Assembly (NCBI RefSeq): GCF_017921815.1
Contig: NZ_JAGEMM010000006.1
Location: forward strand, 124,001-188,000
Direction: 5' to 3'
Origin: Microvirga antarctica
Lineage (GTDB): Bacteria; Pseudomonadota; Alphaproteobacteria; Rhizobiales; Beijerinckiaceae
DNA: 64,000 bases
The notes under the pieces are model-generated. The model was not told where the DNA came from and made no database searches. It was given only the letters and a program-made list of their open reading frames with translations. Shown one piece after another: positions 26,836 through 36,109 of this stretch; position 1 is the stretch's first letter, and each line of letters opens with the position of its first letter. Made by a program: the position numbers and the translations under genes.

Positions 26836-28203
26836 ATGGCAGGACCAGACCGGGAAGCGAACCGATTCTCCGCCCGCGCGGCGCGCTATGCGCGTGTCGG
26901 CGCCAATATGGGCGGGGTGGCGGCGCGGATGGCCGGCGCCCGGCTGTTCAATCGCGACGGGCAGGATGCGTCGAACGCCGCGAACCTCGCCCAGGCGCTC
27001 GGCGGGCTGAAAGGCCCGATCATGAAGGTGGCGCAGCTTCTGGCCACCATTCCCGATCTCGTGCCCCCCGAATACGCGGCCGAATTGCAGAAACTGCAGA
27101 GTGAGGCGCCGCCCATGGGCGCGGCCTTCGTCAAGCGGCGGATGCAGGCGGAACTGGGGCCTGAGTGGCGTCAGCGATTCGGATCGTTCGACCTCAACCC
27201 GGCCGCTGCCGCTTCCCTCGGGCAGGTCCACAAGGCGACCACGACGGACGGGGTCGCGCTTGCCTGCAAGCTTCAATATCCCGACATGCAATCCGCCGTA
27301 GAGGCCGATCTGCAGCAACTCGAGTTGCTGTTCTCCCTGCATCGCCGGATGGACCCTGCCATCGACACCCGGGAAATCGCCAAGGAAATCGGCGAACGGG
27401 TGCGCGAGGAACTCGATTACGGCCGCGAGGCCAAGCACGCGGCGCTCTACGCGAGCGCCCTTTCGGATGTGCCGGAGGTGCGCGTCCCGCGCATCCATCT
27501 CGATCTGTCCACCCAGCGCCTGCTGTCGCTGCAATGGCTCGAGGGCGACAAGATCCTCTCCTTCGCCGAGGCGGATGTGGCAATCCGCAACCGGCTCGCC
27601 ATCGCCATGTTCAAGGCCTGGTGGCATCCGTTCAGCCATGCGGCGGTGATCCACGGCGATCCGCATCTCGGCAACTACACCGTCTTCTCGGAAGGCGGCG
27701 AGCCGCAGGGCATCAACCTCCTGGATTACGGGTGCGTGCGCATCTTTCATCCCCGCTTCGTCGGCGGCGTCGTCGATCTCTATCGCGGCCTGCAGACGAA
27801 TGACCGCGACCGCATCGTGCACGCCTACGAGACCTGGGGGTTCAAGAACCTGTCGGGCGAGTTGATCGACATCCTCAACATCTGGGCGCGCTTCATCTAT
27901 GCGCCGCTGCTCGACGACCGCGTCCGGACCGTTGCGGATGGGGTCAAGCCGGGCGAATACGGCCGCCGGGAGGCCTTCCAGGTGCATAAAGCGCTCAAGG
28001 AGAAGGGGCCCGTCACCGTGCCGCGCGAGTTCGTCTTCATGGATCGGGCGGCCATCGGTCTGGGGGCGGTGTTTCTGCACCTCAAGGCGGATCTCAATTA
28101 TCACGCGCTGTTCGAGGCCGAGATCGAGCGGTTCTCGCTCGAGGCCCTGACGCAGGCGCAGGAAGCGGCGCTGACCCGGGCCGGGCTGCCCTTTCCGACG
28201 TAA
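26836..28203 (+). CDS. ABC1/UbiB-family atypical kinase-like protein
   Basis: A 455-residue ABC1 (AarF/UbiB) protein. The N-terminal hallmark is LKGPIMKVAQLLA near residue 60, which has KVAQ where UbiB proteins have KxGQ. The Ala-rich loop AAAASLGQVHKA near 127 replaces the Gly-rich loop. The catalytic HGDPHLGN is near 272 and the metal-binding LLDYG near 295. No C-terminal membrane helix pair is obvious, unlike E. coli UbiB. UbiB members help quinone synthesis, probably as ATPases. This shorter soluble-looking branch is of unknown role. AAGGGGCAAAGATC precedes the ATG. Confidence 0.85.
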   Translation: MAGPDREANRFSARAARYARVGANMGGVAARMAGARLFNRDGQDASNAANLAQALGGLKGPIMKVAQLLATIPDLVPPEYAAELQKLQSEAPPMGAAFVKRRMQAELGPEWRQRFGSFDLNPAAAASLGQVHKATTTDGVALACKLQYPDMQSAVEADLQQLELLFSLHRRMDPAIDTREIAKEIGERVREELDYGREAKHAALYASALSDVPEVRVPRIHLDLSTQRLLSLQWLEGDKILSFAEADVAIRNRLAIAMFKAWWHPFSHAAVIHGDPHLGNYTVFSEGGEPQGINLLDYGCVRIFHPRFVGGVVDLYRGLQTNDRDRIVHAYETWGFKNLSGELIDILNIWARFIYAPLLDDRVRTVADGVKPGEYGRREAFQVHKALKEKGPVTVPREFVFMDRAAIGLGAVFLHLKADLNYHALFEAEIERFSLEALTQAQEAALTRAGLPFPT

Positions 28204-28260
28204 TCAGGTTGCGTCAGCCTGGCTCTCGCCGTAAATGGCTAGGGCGGGCAGGGGCAGTCG

Positions 28261-29493
28261 ATGAAATTCGCGTTCGTTCACCAGAATTTTCCCGGACAAT
28301 TCGGGCGGCTGGCCGCCGCGCTGGCGCGCGAGGGGCATGAGGTCGTGGGCCTCGGAACCCTGGCAAAGTGCACCGTGCCCGGCGTGCGATATTTCTCCTA
28401 CGTGCCCGTCGCCGGCCCCGACGACGAGCCCTTCGACCACCGCTTCTCCCCGGTCATTCCGCGCCTCCGGCGCGCCTATGGGGCGGCCCACGCCGCCACC
28501 CGGCTGGCCGAGCAGGGCTTCCAGCCCGATGTGGTGATGGTCAATACCGGCTGGGGCGAAAATCTCTTTCTCAAGGATGTCTGGCCCAAAGCGCGGCACG
28601 TGGCGTATTTCGAGTATTTCTACGCCTCGACGGGCCAGGATCTCGATTTCGATCCGGAATACCCCATCGACAACGCCGAGACGATCTGGCGGCTGCGCGC
28701 CAAGAACGCCATGCAGCTCGGCGCCTTCGATGCGGCCGATCTCGCCGTCGCCCCCACCACCTACCAGCGAGACACGTTTCCCGCCTATCTGCGCGATCGC
28801 ATCGCGGTCATCCATGACGGGATCGATGCCCAGCGCCTGAAACCGAGCACGGCCGTGTCGATCCGGATGGGCAAGGACGGGCCGCGCCTGAGCCGGGATA
28901 TCCCGGTCGTTACCTATGTGAGCCGCAATATCGAGCCGATGCGGGGATCGCACATCATGCTGCGCAGCCTGCCCGACATGCTGGATCTTGATCCGCGATT
29001 GCAGGTCGTCATCGTCGGCGGCAGGGGCAAGAGCTATTCGGGCAACGCGCCGGGCGGGAAGACATGGTTCGATGTGTTCCGGGAGAAAATCGACCGGCCG
29101 GTCGATTGGTCCCGCGTCCATATGGTCGGCAATCTGCCCTATGACCAGTTCGTCAAGGTGCTCCAGATTTCGGCGGCCCACGTCTATCTGACCTATCCGT
29201 TCGTGCTGTCCTGGTCGCTCATCGAATCGATGGCGCTGGAATGCCGGATCGTGGCCTCCGACACAGCCCCGGTCCGGGAGGTGATCCGCGATGGCGAGAA
29301 CGGGCGGCTGTTTCCATTCTTCGACCATCGCGCCCTGGTCGAACGGGTTGGTCAAACGCTTGACAATCCACAGGAATCCGCCGCGATGGCCGCCCGTGCG
29401 CGGGCCATGGCTCTGGCGAGCTATGATTTCGAGACCGTGTGCCTGCCGCAATGGCGGGACTTTCTGGGCATCCCGGCAGCCCCGGCGCGCTGA
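28261..29493 (+). CDS. Glycosyltransferase family 4-like protein
   Basis: A 410-residue GT-B fold enzyme. The N-terminal half holds MKFAFVHQNFPGQFGRLAAALA (the acceptor-side first strand and loop). The C-terminal half starts near residue 215 (VVTYVSRNIEPMRGSHIMLRS) and carries the donor-binding LSWSLIESMALECRIVASDTAPVREVI near 315-342, where ESMA replaces the common ExxxxxE context. Donor and acceptor are unknown. There is no polysaccharide cluster around it, so it may serve lipopolysaccharide or a small glycoconjugate. The start is supported by GGCAGGGGCAGTCG. Confidence 0.85.
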   Translation: MKFAFVHQNFPGQFGRLAAALAREGHEVVGLGTLAKCTVPGVRYFSYVPVAGPDDEPFDHRFSPVIPRLRRAYGAAHAATRLAEQGFQPDVVMVNTGWGENLFLKDVWPKARHVAYFEYFYASTGQDLDFDPEYPIDNAETIWRLRAKNAMQLGAFDAADLAVAPTTYQRDTFPAYLRDRIAVIHDGIDAQRLKPSTAVSIRMGKDGPRLSRDIPVVTYVSRNIEPMRGSHIMLRSLPDMLDLDPRLQVVIVGGRGKSYSGNAPGGKTWFDVFREKIDRPVDWSRVHMVGNLPYDQFVKVLQISAAHVYLTYPFVLSWSLIESMALECRIVASDTAPVREVIRDGENGRLFPFFDHRALVERVGQTLDNPQESAAMAARARAMALASYDFETVCLPQWRDFLGIPAAPAR

Positions 29494-29588
29494 CAATCTT
29501 TGCCGGAAAAGCCATCGATCAGATTGCGGCCCTTTCCAGCATGGGTTAAACGCACCACGAACACGTCATGCTGAACGGGGCATCGATC

Positions 29589-29882
29589 ATGGCCGATACC
29601 AAACATGCGCCCTTTGCCGGCTATAGCCCGGACATGGATGCGCGCTCGCACGAAGCGACCTATGGCGGCTTCATCCGCTTCGTGGAGATCACGACCGTCG
29701 TCGTCATCTGCCTCGTCCTGACTCTGGCAGTCGGCGGGATCAAGCACGCCTGGCTCACCTCCATCTTCGGCGTGATCCTGGCGCTCGCGTCCGGCGCGGT
29801 CGGCGCGATGTCGCCGTCGGTCGGCGTCAAGGCGCCGGCGACCGTCGCAATCCTGCTGCTGCTCGCGCTGATCTTCTACTAA
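29589..29882 (+). CDS. aa3-type cytochrome c oxidase subunit IV-like small membrane protein
   Basis: A 97-residue protein. Residues 20-35, SHEATYGGFIRFVEIT, and the helix that follows match the alphaproteobacterial aa3 oxidase subunit IV, a single-helix accessory subunit. Here there are three hydrophobic stretches (about 33-50, 52-70 and 78-96), so this version is longer than the classical 50-60 residue subunit. It stands 80 bases upstream of pntAA, a place often seen in Hyphomicrobiales. The ATG at 29589 was chosen over 29568 because the family begins MADTKH or similar. Confidence 0.7.
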   Translation: MADTKHAPFAGYSPDMDARSHEATYGGFIRFVEITTVVVICLVLTLAVGGIKHAWLTSIFGVILALASGAVGAMSPSVGVKAPATVAILLLLALIFY

Positions 29883-29893
29883 ATCCGACGGGA

Positions 29894-29912
29894 GCCGGGC
29901 CTCCTGCCCGGC
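29894..29912 (+). promoter_or_regulatory. Strong hairpin between the subunit IV gene and pntAA
   Basis: GCCGGGC (29894-29900), loop CTCCT, GCCCGGC (29906-29912): seven G-C pairs, no T-run after it. It starts 12 bases after the upstream stop. It could be a 3' stabiliser or a pause site rather than a true terminator. Confidence 0.5.
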
Positions 29913-29962
29913 CTGCACAATGACGATGGGCGCCGAAGGGTGGCCCGGCACGGGGGTGTTGA

Positions 29963-31099
29963 ATGCGGGTCGCCGTTCTCTCGGAAACCGACAAGGTGGA
30001 AACGCGCGTCGCGGCCACCCCTGAAACCGTCAAGAAGTACAAGGCTCTGGGCGCCGACGTGGTGGTCCAGACCGGTGCCGGCGACGCCGCAGGGTTCCCT
30101 GATTCCGATTATGAGGCGGCAGGCGCCATCATCGCGGCCCACGCGGCCGACACGGTGGCGGATGCGGACGTTGTGCTGAAAGTCCGCCGTCCGGCCCCGG
30201 GCGAGCTGGTGGGCTACAAGGCCGGTGCGATCGTGATCGGCATCATGGACCCCTACGGTCAGGATGAGGCTCTCAAGGCCCTCGCGGACGCTCATGTGTC
30301 CGCCTTCTCCATGGAATTGATGCCGCGCATCACCCGGGCCCAGGTGATGGACGTCCTGTCCTCGCAGGCCAACCTTGCCGGCTACCGGGCTGTGATCGAC
30401 GCCACCGGCGAATATGGCCGTGCGATGCCGATGATGATGACCGCCGCAGGCACGGTGCCGGCCGCCCGCGTCTTCGTCATGGGCGCCGGCGTTGCCGGTC
30501 TGCAGGCGATTGCGACGGCCAGGCGCCTGGGTGCGGTCGTCACCGCCACGGACGTCCGCCCCGCCGCCAAGGAGCAGGTCGAAAGCCTCGGCGGCAAGTT
30601 CGTTGCGGTCGAGGACGACGAGTTCAAGCAGGCCGAGACGTCCGGCGGCTACGCCAAGGAGATGTCGGCCGATTACCAGGCAAAGCAGGCAGCCCTGGTG
30701 GCGGCCCACATCGCCAAGCAGGACATCGTCATCACGACGGCGCTCATTCCCGGCCGCCCGGCGCCCAAGCTCGTCAGCCGCGCGATGGTCGAATCCATGA
30801 AGCCCGGCTCGGTCGTCATCGATCTCGCGGTGGAGCGCGGCGGCAACTGCGAGATGTCGGAGCCCGGCCGCGTGGTCGAGCACCAGGGCGTCAAGATCGT
30901 CGGCCATCTCAACGTGCCGGGCCGTCTCGCCGCCACCGCCTCGAGCCTCTACGCACGCAACCTCTATGCCTTCGTCGAGACCTTGGTCGACAAGGACACC
31001 AAAAACCTTGCGGTGAAGTGGGACGACGAGCTCGTCAAGGCCACCTGCCTCACCCGCGACGGGGCCATCGTTCACACCGCCTTTCAGCCGACAGCTTAA
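29963..31099 (+). CDS. pntAA: NAD(P) transhydrogenase subunit alpha part 1 (NAD-binding domain I)
   Basis: A 378-residue soluble NAD(H)-binding subunit of the proton-translocating transhydrogenase, which makes NADPH from NADH with the proton-motive force. Seen are [20 protein letters not shown], the Rossmann motif [29 protein letters not shown] near residue 172, and the mobile loop [11 protein letters not shown] near 232. It is the split alphaproteobacterial form: alpha is two polypeptides. GGGGGTGTTGA before the ATG is a good ribosome-binding site. pntAB follows 14 bases later. Confidence 0.97.
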   Translation: MRVAVLSETDKVETRVAATPETVKKYKALGADVVVQTGAGDAAGFPDSDYEAAGAIIAAHAADTVADADVVLKVRRPAPGELVGYKAGAIVIGIMDPYGQDEALKALADAHVSAFSMELMPRITRAQVMDVLSSQANLAGYRAVIDATGEYGRAMPMMMTAAGTVPAARVFVMGAGVAGLQAIATARRLGAVVTATDVRPAAKEQVESLGGKFVAVEDDEFKQAETSGGYAKEMSADYQAKQAALVAAHIAKQDIVITTALIPGRPAPKLVSRAMVESMKPGSVVIDLAVERGGNCEMSEPGRVVEHQGVKIVGHLNVPGRLAATASSLYARNLYAFVETLVDKDTKNLAVKWDDELVKATCLTRDGAIVHTAFQPTA

Positions 31100-31113
31100 T
31101 TCAGGGGGACGTC

Positions 31114-31551
31114 ATGGCGATACTCACGCCCGAACAGGCCGTCGAGCAGTCTCGCGCCGCCGCGGAAGCGGCCCAGCGTGCCGCCGATTCCGCCCACGCG
31201 ATCGCCGAGCAGGTCGCCCTGGCGGCCTCGGTGGCCACCCACGGTGCCATCGACCCGACGGTGTTCCGGTTGGCCATCTTCGTGCTGGCGATCTTCGTCG
31301 GCTATTACGTGGTCTGGCAGGTCACCCCGGCGCTCCACACCCCGCTGATGTCGGTCACCAACGCGATCTCGTCGGTGATCGTGGTGGGGGCGCTGCTCGC
31401 GGTCGGCGTCAACGCGGCCCCGGGGCTGGGCGACGGTCCGATCTGGGCCCGGTCGCTTGGCTTCATCGGCATCATCCTGGCGTCGATCAACATCTTTGGC
31501 GGCTTCCTGGTGACCCAGCGCATGCTTGCCATGTACCGCAAGAAGGGTTGA
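31114..31551 (+). CDS. pntAB: NAD(P) transhydrogenase subunit alpha part 2
   Basis: A 145-residue subunit: an Ala/Glu-rich N-terminal helix (residues 8-40), then about four membrane helices ([56 protein letters not shown]). It supplies part of the proton channel (domain II). AGGGGGACGTC precedes the ATG. pntB starts four bases after its stop, so translation is probably coupled. The N-terminal extension before the first helix is longer than in many homologues. Confidence 0.95.
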   Translation: MAILTPEQAVEQSRAAAEAAQRAADSAHAIAEQVALAASVATHGAIDPTVFRLAIFVLAIFVGYYVVWQVTPALHTPLMSVTNAISSVIVVGALLAVGVNAAPGLGDGPIWARSLGFIGIILASINIFGGFLVTQRMLAMYRKKG

Positions 31552-31555
31552 GGCG

Positions 31556-32956
31556 ATGTCGGCAAACCTTGCCTCAATTCTCTATCTGGTCTCCGGCGTC
31601 CTCTTCATCCTGGCCTTGCGCGGCCTGTCGCATCCCACCACCTCGCGGCAGGGCAACCTCTACGGCATGGTCGGCATGGGGATCGCGATCCTCACCACCG
31701 TCATGGTCCAGCCGCCTTCGGGCTGGGGCGGATGGACCCTGGCGATCGCGGGTCTGGCCATCGGTGGCACGATCGGCGCGGTCGTGGCCAAGCGCGTGCC
31801 GATGACGGCGATGCCGCAGCTTGTAGCCGCCTTCCACTCCCTGGTCGGCCTCGCGGCCGTGCTGGTGGCCGCGGGCGCTCTCTATGCGCCGCAGGCCTTC
31901 GGCATCGGCGGAGTCGGCACCATTCACGGCGCCTCGCTGTTCGAGATGGCGCTGGGGGCTGCCATCGGGGCGATCACCTTCACGGGCTCGATCATCGCGT
32001 TCCTGAAGCTCGACGGACGCATGTCCGGCAAGCCGATCATGCTGCCGCAGCGTCACTTGCTGAACATCTTCCTGGCGGCCCTCATGGTGCTGCTGCTGGT
32101 GCTGTTCATCACCACGGAGAGCCACGCGGTCTTCTGGTTCATCGTCCTCGTGGCCTTTGTGCTCGGCGTGACGCTGATCGTGCCCATTGGCGGCGCGGAC
32201 ATGCCGGTGGTCGTCTCGATGCTGAACTCCTATTCGGGCTGGGCCGCGGCCGGCATCGGCTTCACCCTTGGCAACCTGGCGCTGATCATCACCGGCGCGC
32301 TGGTGGGCTCGTCGGGCGCGATCCTGTCCTACATCATGTGCAAGGGCATGAACCGCAGCTTCATCTCGGTGATTCTCGGCGGCTTCGGCGGCGAGACCTC
32401 GGGCGGGGCGGCCGGCGCGGTGGAAACACGGCCGGTCAAGCAGGGCTCGGCGGATGATGCGGCCTTCATCATGAAGAACGCCGAGAAGGTCATCATCGTG
32501 CCCGGCTACGGCATGGCGGTGGCGCAGGCCCAGCATGCGCTTCGCGAAATGGCCGATGTGCTCAAGGCGCACGGGGTGGACGTGAAATACGCCATCCACC
32601 CGGTGGCAGGCCGCATGCCCGGCCACATGAACGTCCTGCTGGCCGAGGCCAACGTGCCCTATGACGAGGTTTTCGAGCTGGAAGACATCAACAGCGAGTT
32701 CGCCCAGGCCGACGTGGCCTTCGTGATCGGCGCCAATGACGTCACCAACCCGTCGGCCAAGACCGATCCGTCCTCGCCGATCTTCGGCATGCCGATTCTC
32801 GATGTCGAGAAGGCCAAGACCGTGCTGTTCATCAAGCGTGGCATGGGCTCGGGCTATGCGGGCGTCGAGAACGAGCTGTTCTTCAGGGACAACACGATGA
32901 TGCTTTTCGGCGACGCCAAGAAGATGGTCGACCAGATCCTGAAAAATCTCGACTGA
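31556..32956 (+). CDS. pntB: NAD(P) transhydrogenase subunit beta
   Basis: A 466-residue subunit: eight or nine membrane helices (residues 1-265) that complete the proton channel, then the NADP(H)-binding domain III with IIVPGYGMAVAQAQHALREM near residue 305 and VIGANDVTNPSAKTDPSSPIFGMPILDVEKA near 390. AAGAAGGGTTGAGGCG precedes the ATG. It ends the pntAA-AB-B operon and is followed by an intrinsic terminator. Confidence 0.97.
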   Translation: MSANLASILYLVSGVLFILALRGLSHPTTSRQGNLYGMVGMGIAILTTVMVQPPSGWGGWTLAIAGLAIGGTIGAVVAKRVPMTAMPQLVAAFHSLVGLAAVLVAAGALYAPQAFGIGGVGTIHGASLFEMALGAAIGAITFTGSIIAFLKLDGRMSGKPIMLPQRHLLNIFLAALMVLLLVLFITTESHAVFWFIVLVAFVLGVTLIVPIGGADMPVVVSMLNSYSGWAAAGIGFTLGNLALIITGALVGSSGAILSYIMCKGMNRSFISVILGGFGGETSGGAAGAVETRPVKQGSADDAAFIMKNAEKVIIVPGYGMAVAQAQHALREMADVLKAHGVDVKYAIHPVAGRMPGHMNVLLAEANVPYDEVFELEDINSEFAQADVAFVIGANDVTNPSAKTDPSSPIFGMPILDVEKAKTVLFIKRGMGSGYAGVENELFFRDNTMMLFGDAKKMVDQILKNLD

Positions 32957-32990
32957 GGCTCTGGCGGCCTGCCGTCTGCTCCTTGAAAAT

Positions 32991-33014
32991 GGCCGGCTCA
33001 CGCTGGCCTTTTTT
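32991..33014 (+). terminator. Intrinsic terminator of the pnt operon
   Basis: GGCCGGC (32991-32997), loop TCAC, GCTGGCC (33002-33008; one G-T pair), then TTTTTT (33009-33014). The ribosome-binding site of the next gene starts three bases further on. Confidence 0.85.
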
Positions 33015-33027
33015 ATGGGAGATGCCG

Positions 33028-33504
33028 ATGACCATCACGGTGCGGACGGCCCTTCCGAGAGACCGGGATGTGGTGATCGAGCTGATCCACCAGCTCAATA
33101 TCTTCGAGGCCGACCTGACGGGGGACCGCCTGCGCGATTATGGCGCCGCCACCCGTTACCATGCGGAACTCCTGCAGCGTCTGGCCACCTGGAACGGCCG
33201 GATCATCCTCGCCGATGACGACGGCGTGGTGGTGGGCGCCATGGGGTTCGCCGTCCAGGAGGATGCCGCCTACATGGTGCCGGATGCGCGTCGCTACGGG
33301 GTCGTCACCGACCTCGTTGTCGATCGTCACCGGCGGGGCGCCGGCATTGGACGCCTCTTGCTTCAGGAAGCCGAGCGGCTGACCCGGGAAGCCGGCGTCA
33401 AGCGTCTGACCATCGGGGTCCTGTCGGCCAACGCGAGCGCCGCGCGGACCTATCGGGCGTTCGGGTTCGATCCCTACATGACGGTGATGGTCAAGGCCGT
33501 GTAA
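33028..33504 (+). CDS. GNAT-family N-acetyltransferase
   Basis: A 158-residue GNAT domain. Acetyl-CoA binding is shown by VTDLVVDRHRRGAGIGRLLLQEAERL near residue 95-120 (Q/RxxGxG/A motif as RRGAGIG). ANASAARTYRAFGF follows at the C-terminal side. The substrate is unknown; ribosomal-protein, antibiotic or small-amine acetylation cannot be told apart. GGGAG six bases before the ATG at 33028 decides the start against ATGs at 33015 and 33022. The preceding terminator leaves almost no room for a separate promoter, so it may depend on read-through from pntB. Confidence 0.85.
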   Translation: MTITVRTALPRDRDVVIELIHQLNIFEADLTGDRLRDYGAATRYHAELLQRLATWNGRIILADDDGVVVGAMGFAVQEDAAYMVPDARRYGVVTDLVVDRHRRGAGIGRLLLQEAERLTREAGVKRLTIGVLSANASAARTYRAFGFDPYMTVMVKAV

Positions 33505-33566
33505 GCGGAGAAACGGCCGGGCCCACACAAGGGGACGTCGGCAATCTGTCCGACGCCAGACCGTGC

Positions 33567-34406
33567 CTACAGGCTGGAATTGCCCTGCCGGGCGACCGTG
33601 TTGCCGCTGTCGATGGTCAGCGCGCGCTGGAAGCTTTCCTTGGCCATCTGGCGGTTGCCCATGCGCTCATAGGCGACGCCGCGCCAGGCCCAGGAATCGG
33701 CATCCCGGTTGTTGAGGTTCAGCGCCGCGTTGAAGTCCTCGATGGCCTTCTCGTATTGCTGAGTCGCCACCAGGCTCTGACCGCGGGCCGCGTAGGGGGC
33801 GGCCACGAAGGCGTTCCGGTCGATGGTCGAATCGAAGTCAAGGATGGCCTGCGCGTGCATGCCCTGCTTCTGGTAGAGCAGCCCGCGCGCATGGAGCGAT
33901 TCGGCGGATTCGGGGACAAGCCGGATGGCGATGGTGAGGTCGCTTAGCGCCTCCTGGAACTGCCCTTGCGCCCGCAGCAGGTTGCCGCGCCCGATATAGG
34001 CCGGCCCATAATTGGGATCCGCCTGGATGGCGCGGGTGAAATCGGCGAGCGCCTGCTCGTTCCGGTTGGTCTGCCGATAGGCGAGCGCGCGGTTCGTATA
34101 AGCCGGCGCGTAATTCGGGTCGATCTGGACCGATTTGTTGAAGTCCGAGATGGCGTCGCTGTACTTGCCCACGCGGGCATAGGCCGCCCCACGGGTGTTG
34201 TAGGCGCCAGGATCACTGGGATTGCGCTGGATCACGTCGGAGAGCGACGAGATGTTCACGTTGCTCGTGCCCTGGGTATCTTCCTCGACCACCGCGATGC
34301 GACGGACGGAACCGCCGGTCGTGGAATCGCAGCCGGCCAGAGCGACGGCCAGAAGAGTGAGGGACAGCGGGGCGAAACGGCGAATCGATGAGGCGAACAC
34401 CATCAT
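33567..34406 (-). CDS. TPR-repeat lipoprotein
   Basis: A 279-residue protein. The signal peptide ends in the lipobox LAGC near residue 25, so the mature N-terminal Cys is lipidated. Then come about six TPR units from residue 60 on, each with the pattern seen in NPSDPGAYNTRGAAYARVGKY and DPNYAPAYTNRALAYRQTNR. It is NlpI-like in plan; NlpI binds peptidoglycan hydrolases and is an adaptor for their turnover. The function here is inferred only from architecture. Two adjacent ATGs (34406, 34403) are close behind GGAG. Confidence 0.85.
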   Translation of the reverse strand: MMVFASSIRRFAPLSLTLLAVALAGCDSTTGGSVRRIAVVEEDTQGTSNVNISSLSDVIQRNPSDPGAYNTRGAAYARVGKYSDAISDFNKSVQIDPNYAPAYTNRALAYRQTNRNEQALADFTRAIQADPNYGPAYIGRGNLLRAQGQFQEALSDLTIAIRLVPESAESLHARGLLYQKQGMHAQAILDFDSTIDRNAFVAAPYAARGQSLVATQQYEKAIEDFNAALNLNNRDADSWAWRGVAYERMGNRQMAKESFQRALTIDSGNTVARQGNSSL

Positions 34407-34604
34407 CTCCAACACGACAAGGGGAAGGGATACTCTGCCGGATAAAGGTTAACAGGCGAAAAACACGTCATTTTTGCGTCACCCGTGGCCTGTCAGGCGA
34501 CCAGCGCCCGGTCGAGCCCCGAGAAACGCAAACAGCGCCCCGCTTTCGCAGACGGGCGCCGATTTACGTACCATCAATCGATCGGTCAGAGCCGCTCGCG
34601 CAGC

Positions 34605-34865
34605 TTAGCGCGGTCCGCCGGGACCACCCGGACGAGCCGTCACAGGACGCGGCTTCGTGGGCAGAAGGCCTTCGCGCTGCATCCGCTTGCGGATGAGCTT
34701 GCGGGCGCGACGAACGGCTTCGGCCTTTTCGCGAGCCTTCTTCTCGGAGGGCTTCTCGTAATGGCCGCGGAGCTTCATCTCGCGGAAGATGCCTTCACGC
34801 TGCATCTTCTTCTTGAGCGCGCGGAGCGCTTGATCGACGTTGTTATCCCGGACAAGAACCTGCAC
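34605..34865 (-). CDS. rpsU: 30S ribosomal protein S21
   Basis: An 86-residue basic protein beginning [20 protein letters not shown], the standard S21 start. The start codon is GTG at 34865, behind GAGGA at eight bases; longer frames add nothing conserved. S21 helps base pairing between the mRNA leader and the 16S 3' end. The C-terminal tail past residue 65, rich in Pro, Gly and Arg, is longer than in E. coli (71 residues) but common in alphaproteobacteria. The gene stands alone. Confidence 0.96.
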   Translation of the reverse strand: MQVLVRDNNVDQALRALKKKMQREGIFREMKLRGHYEKPSEKKAREKAEAVRRARKLIRKRMQREGLLPTKPRPVTARPGGPGGPR

Positions 34866-35034
34866 GCGAATTCCTCGTAATGTGCCGTTTCGATTGTGGC
34901 AAAAAATAATTGAGGCGCGTCTTGCGCACCTCTCTCTGGCCGGCGTGACTACCAGACGAAGCCCGAACTGTCCAGACTTCATCGGAAAACAAATGCGCCC
35001 CCGGCCGGTTCAACCGCTCAGAATACCGGAGGTT

Positions 35035-36105
35035 TCACGTCGTTTCGGGAAAAACCCGGGTCACATGGCCCATCTTGCGGCCAGGGCGCGCCTCAGCCTT
35101 GCCGTAGAGGTGCAACTGGGCGCCGGGTTCGGCCAGAATGCGCTCCCAGGACCCGGCCTCTTCGCCGATCAGGTTCCGCATCTCGACGCGTCCGAGGCGC
35201 CGGGGCGAGCCCAGCGGCCAGCCGCAGACAGCTCGCACATGCTGTTCGAATTGCGATGTCGCTGCCCCGCCCAGTGTCCAGTGTCCCGAATTGTGGACCC
35301 GGGGCGCGATCTCGTTGACGACCAGATTGCCGCCTTCGACAAGGAAAAGTTCGACCGCCAGAACGCCCACATAATCAAGCGCATCGGCCATCGCCCGGGC
35401 GATGGCCAGCGCCCGGCCCTCCGTGGCCTCCGACACGCCGGCCGGCACCTGGGTGAGGTCGAGGATATGGTCCCGATGGGTATTGGCGCACAGGTCGTAG
35501 GCCGCAAACTCCCCTGTCGGGGTGCGCGCGGCCACCACCGAGACTTCCCGCTCGAAGGGCACGAACCCCTCCAGGATGCAGGGTGCGCCTGCGACCGCCT
35601 GGAATGAAGCCGACAGGTCCGTCTCGCGACCGATCATGACCTGGCCCTTGCCGTCATAGCCGAGCCGCCGGGTCTTGAGCACCGCGGGCCTGCCGATCCG
35701 CTCGACCGCCTCGGACAGCTCCGCTTCGCTGGCGACCGCCGCAAACGGCGCTGTCGGGATCCCGAGCCTAGCAATGAAAGTCTTCTCCGCGAGGCGATCC
35801 TGGGAGACCGCCAGAGCCCGGGCGTTGGGGGAAAGCGGCTTCAGCGAGGCCAGCAGCGAGGCGGTTGCGCTCGGCACATTCTCGAATTCATAGGTCACCA
35901 CCTCCACCGATGCGGCGAACCGGGCAAGCGCGGCCTCGTCCTCATAGGCGGAGATCGTGTGCGCGGCGCTGACGTCGAAGGCCGGGCTGTTCGGCTCGGG
36001 TGCGAAAATGTGGGTGCGCAGGCCAAGCTGGGCTGCCGCCATCGCCATCATGCGGGCGAGCTGACCGCCGCCAAGGATGCCGAGCGTGTTGCCGGGGACG
36101 ATCAT
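35035..36105 (-). CDS. purK: 5-(carboxyamino)imidazole ribonucleotide synthase
   Basis: A 356-residue ATP-grasp enzyme that uses ATP and bicarbonate to carboxylate aminoimidazole ribonucleotide in purine synthesis. Signs are LGILGGGQLARMMAMAA at the start, KTRRLGYDGKGQ near residue 143, EREVSVVAART and VNEIAPRVHNSGHWT near 265 with metal ligands. The start follows the purE stop by four bases, and the two enzymes act in sequence. Length normal. Confidence 0.97.
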   Translation of the reverse strand: MIVPGNTLGILGGGQLARMMAMAAAQLGLRTHIFAPEPNSPAFDVSAAHTISAYEDEAALARFAASVEVVTYEFENVPSATASLLASLKPLSPNARALAVSQDRLAEKTFIARLGIPTAPFAAVASEAELSEAVERIGRPAVLKTRRLGYDGKGQVMIGRETDLSASFQAVAGAPCILEGFVPFEREVSVVAARTPTGEFAAYDLCANTHRDHILDLTQVPAGVSEATEGRALAIARAMADALDYVGVLAVELFLVEGGNLVVNEIAPRVHNSGHWTLGGAATSQFEQHVRAVCGWPLGSPRRLGRVEMRNLIGEEAGSWERILAEPGAQLHLYGKAEARPGRKMGHVTRVFPETT

Positions 36106-36109
36106 GCGC

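Noticed and set aside
24961..28104. A 1047-codon open frame on the minus strand opposite pepF and the ABC1 gene
   Set aside because: It mirrors the third-codon G/C bias of two well-recognised genes. Its translation has no signal, domain or family sign and is rich in Arg, Gly, His and Leu as antisense shadows are.
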